NCBI RefSeq assembly: GCF_947631165.1
Contig: NZ_CANRKH010000013.1
Span: forward strand, 1-64,000
DNA length: 64,000 nt
Direction: 5' to 3'
Origin: an uncultured Dysosmobacter sp.
GTDB taxonomy: Bacteria; Bacillota; Clostridia; Oscillospirales; Oscillospiraceae
Below the pieces are notes generated by a model. The model saw only the letters and a program-made list of their open reading frames with translations, was not told the DNA's origin and ran no database searches. Position numbers and translations under genes: made by a program. Below are positions 62,965-64,000 of this stretch, piece after piece; positions within the stretch are counted from its first letter, which is position 1; each line of letters opens with the position of its first letter.

Positions 62965-63035
62965 CCAAGTTTCCTTTTTAATTAGCCAAGTTAACTTTGC
63001 AAGCAAAGCATATCACTACCAAGTTTACTTGTCAA
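62965..63035 (-). promoter_or_regulatory. Promoter and triple operator of the HTH/membrane-protein operon
   Basis: On the minus strand TTGACA (63030-63035), 17 bp, TATGCT (63007-63012). Three direct repeats CCAAGTTTCC, CCAAGTTAAC and CCAAGTTTAC start at 62965, 62986 and 63019 (plus-strand reading), one in the spacer and two downstream of the start. The spacings of 21 and 33 bp are near two and three helical turns. Confidence 0.75.
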
Positions 63036-63045
63036 GAAGAATCTG

Positions 63046-63082
63046 CAAAAAGCTCCCGGGAAATTCTTCCCGGGAGCTTTTC
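63046..63082 (-). terminator. Terminator of the LacI-type gene
   Basis: AAAAGCTCCCGGGAA and TTCCCGGGAGCTTTT pair around ATTC; on the minus strand the stem is followed by TTTTT. Confidence 0.88.
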
Positions 63083-63149
63083 ACGGTCCAGAGGCCCATC
63101 GGCGGCTGATTCTTCCCGGCCCTGAGCGGGGGCGGTTTCTCTCCGCCGC

Positions 63150-64000
63150 TCAGACGGTCAGGTTTTCCGCGCAGAGCACATCGATGCGGCCCCGCGCCCG
63201 AACGGGGTCCGGCCGGATGCCCCGCCGGAGAAGGTCCCGCAGCAGCAGCAACGGCAGCTCGCCCTGGCGCACCATATCCTGGGGGATGGTGAAGTCCACG
63301 CTGCCGTTCAGCAGCATCTGGCGGATGCTTTCGTTGACGTCGTGGCACACGACCCGGATCTGGCCCCGCCGACCCGCGGCCCGGATGGCTTCGGCGCAGC
63401 CGGAGACATTGAGGTTGGCCATGTAGACGCCTCGCAGGCCGGGATAGCGGGCAATGGCGTCGCTCACTACAGAGACGGTGGTGCCGTAATCGTTAAAGGT
63501 CTCCGCCACCACCAGCTGCTCCGGGGCGAAGCCCAGCTCCGCCAGCCGCGCCTGAAAACCGGAGAGCCGCTGGCGGTGACCGTCAAATTTCAAATTGCCC
63601 ACAGTGGCCAGGATCAGGGCGTCTGGGGGAACGCATTTGCTCATCAGCTGCGCCGCCACCCGGCCCGTGCGGCGGATGTCCTGGCCCACGAAGCACAAGC
63701 GGCCGCTGTCCGGCAGGTCGGAGTTGAAGGTGATGCAGGGGATGCCGGAGGACGTCAGCTCCGCGACCCGCCGCTGGATGGACCGGTCGCTTTGGGCGCA
63801 GATGGCCAGCCCCGCGGCACCTTCCTCTATCAAACTATTCAGCAGGGAGATGGCCTCTTGGGGGATATCGGTTTTGCATCGGGCCACCGATACCTGGATG
63901 CTGCTGCCGGCCAGCTCCTCCCGGGCATAGCGGATACCCTGCTCGATATCGTCCTGAAACTGGGCGCCGCTGCCACTGGGCAACAGAACCCCCAGCTTCA
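63150..64000 (-). CDS. LacI-family regulator or sugar-binding protein, C-terminal part
   Basis: About 283 residues of a periplasmic-binding-protein-type domain are visible; the N-terminus lies beyond the window. The visible part opens KLGVLLPSGSGAQFQDDIEQ and includes EGAAGLAICAQSDRSIQRRV, ITFNSDLPDSGRLCFVGQD, the GHRQRLSGFQARLAELG loop and VSGCAEAIRAAGRRGQIRVV. This fits LacI regulators with RbsB-like ligand domains; a helix-turn-helix would be expected upstream. The ligand is probably a sugar. A terminator follows. Confidence 0.82.
   Translation of the reverse strand, partial: KLGVLLPSGSGAQFQDDIEQGIRYAREELAGSSIQVSVARCKTDIPQEAISLLNSLIEEGAAGLAICAQSDRSIQRRVAELTSSGIPCITFNSDLPDSGRLCFVGQDIRRTGRVAAQLMSKCVPPDALILATVGNLKFDGHRQRLSGFQARLAELGFAPEQLVVAETFNDYGTTVSVVSDAIARYPGLRGVYMANLNVSGCAEAIRAAGRRGQIRVVCHDVNESIRQMLLNGSVDFTIPQDMVRQGELPLLLLRDLLRRGIRPDPVRARGRIDVLCAENLTV

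Overview
The window is about 64 kb of GC-rich, gene-dense bacterial chromosome. I infer a spore-forming, anaerobic Clostridia lineage close to the gut Oscillospiraceae (Flavonifractor/Oscillibacter type). The reasons are strong AGGAGG ribosome sites, sporulation-linked genes (yaaL-bofA, a SpoIID-like protein), Firmicutes-style T-box and M-box leaders, a Gram-positive-type LexA box, YqzL beside recO, and several small Firmicutes families (DUF1540, DUF2007, DUF3169). No phage, plasmid or CRISPR locus is visible. The assignment is inference and not a species call.

Layout. 1-2 kb: the end of glycogen phosphorylase, a decayed sigma/anti-sigma pair and a small HTH regulator. 2.3-9.6 kb: a DEAD-box helicase, an oligopeptide-binding lipoprotein, a surface 5'-nucleotidase, and a hydroxypyruvate reductase/glycerate kinase operon. 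9.9-11.3 kb: an AT-richer island with a frameshifted unknown gene. 11.3-16.9 kb: rplM-rpsI, yaaL-bofA, tadA, membrane proteins and a SpoIID-like protein. 17-22.3 kb: a structured leader, two unknown genes, then a response regulator, histidine kinase and HtrA-like protease operon. 22.3-25.7 kb: a split TauE/SafE transporter, small DUF proteins, and mgtE under an M-box riboswitch. 25.8-28.7 kb: radC and SOS-controlled uvrB. 28.8-33.9 kb: an MBOAT/DHHW surface O-acylation pair, EamA, YbaK and a small HTH switch. 34-45 kb: uvrA, era, yqzL, recO, mutS2 and a nucleoside phosphorylase. 45-54 kb: membrane proteins, an HTH/DUF3169 module, an AI-2E exporter, gamma-carbonic anhydrase, an M29 aminopeptidase, BrkB, sirtuin and citrate synthase. 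54.3-54.8 kb: three leucine tRNAs. 54.8-64 kb: LysR with NhaC, MscS, a Met-type T-box with metY-metA, a MerR regulator, an HTH/small-membrane-protein operon and a truncated LacI regulator.

Genome maintenance is well represented (uvrA, uvrB, radC, recO, mutS2). Metabolic links are O-acetylhomoserine sulfhydrylation to methionine, glycerate metabolism and Mg2+ uptake. Three HTH modules with well-formed operators look like self-regulating switches.

The most unusual layer is non-coding. At least three MITE-like elements of about 160 bp (30588-30747, 41155-41322, 61785-61948) share an internal core but differ in terminal repeats. They start exactly at the stop codons of unrelated genes. Two more palindromic elements (50203-50354, 51287-51412) and a duplication of the era 3' end (38663-38995) add to this. 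All functional assignments come from motif reading by eye; no database search was run.
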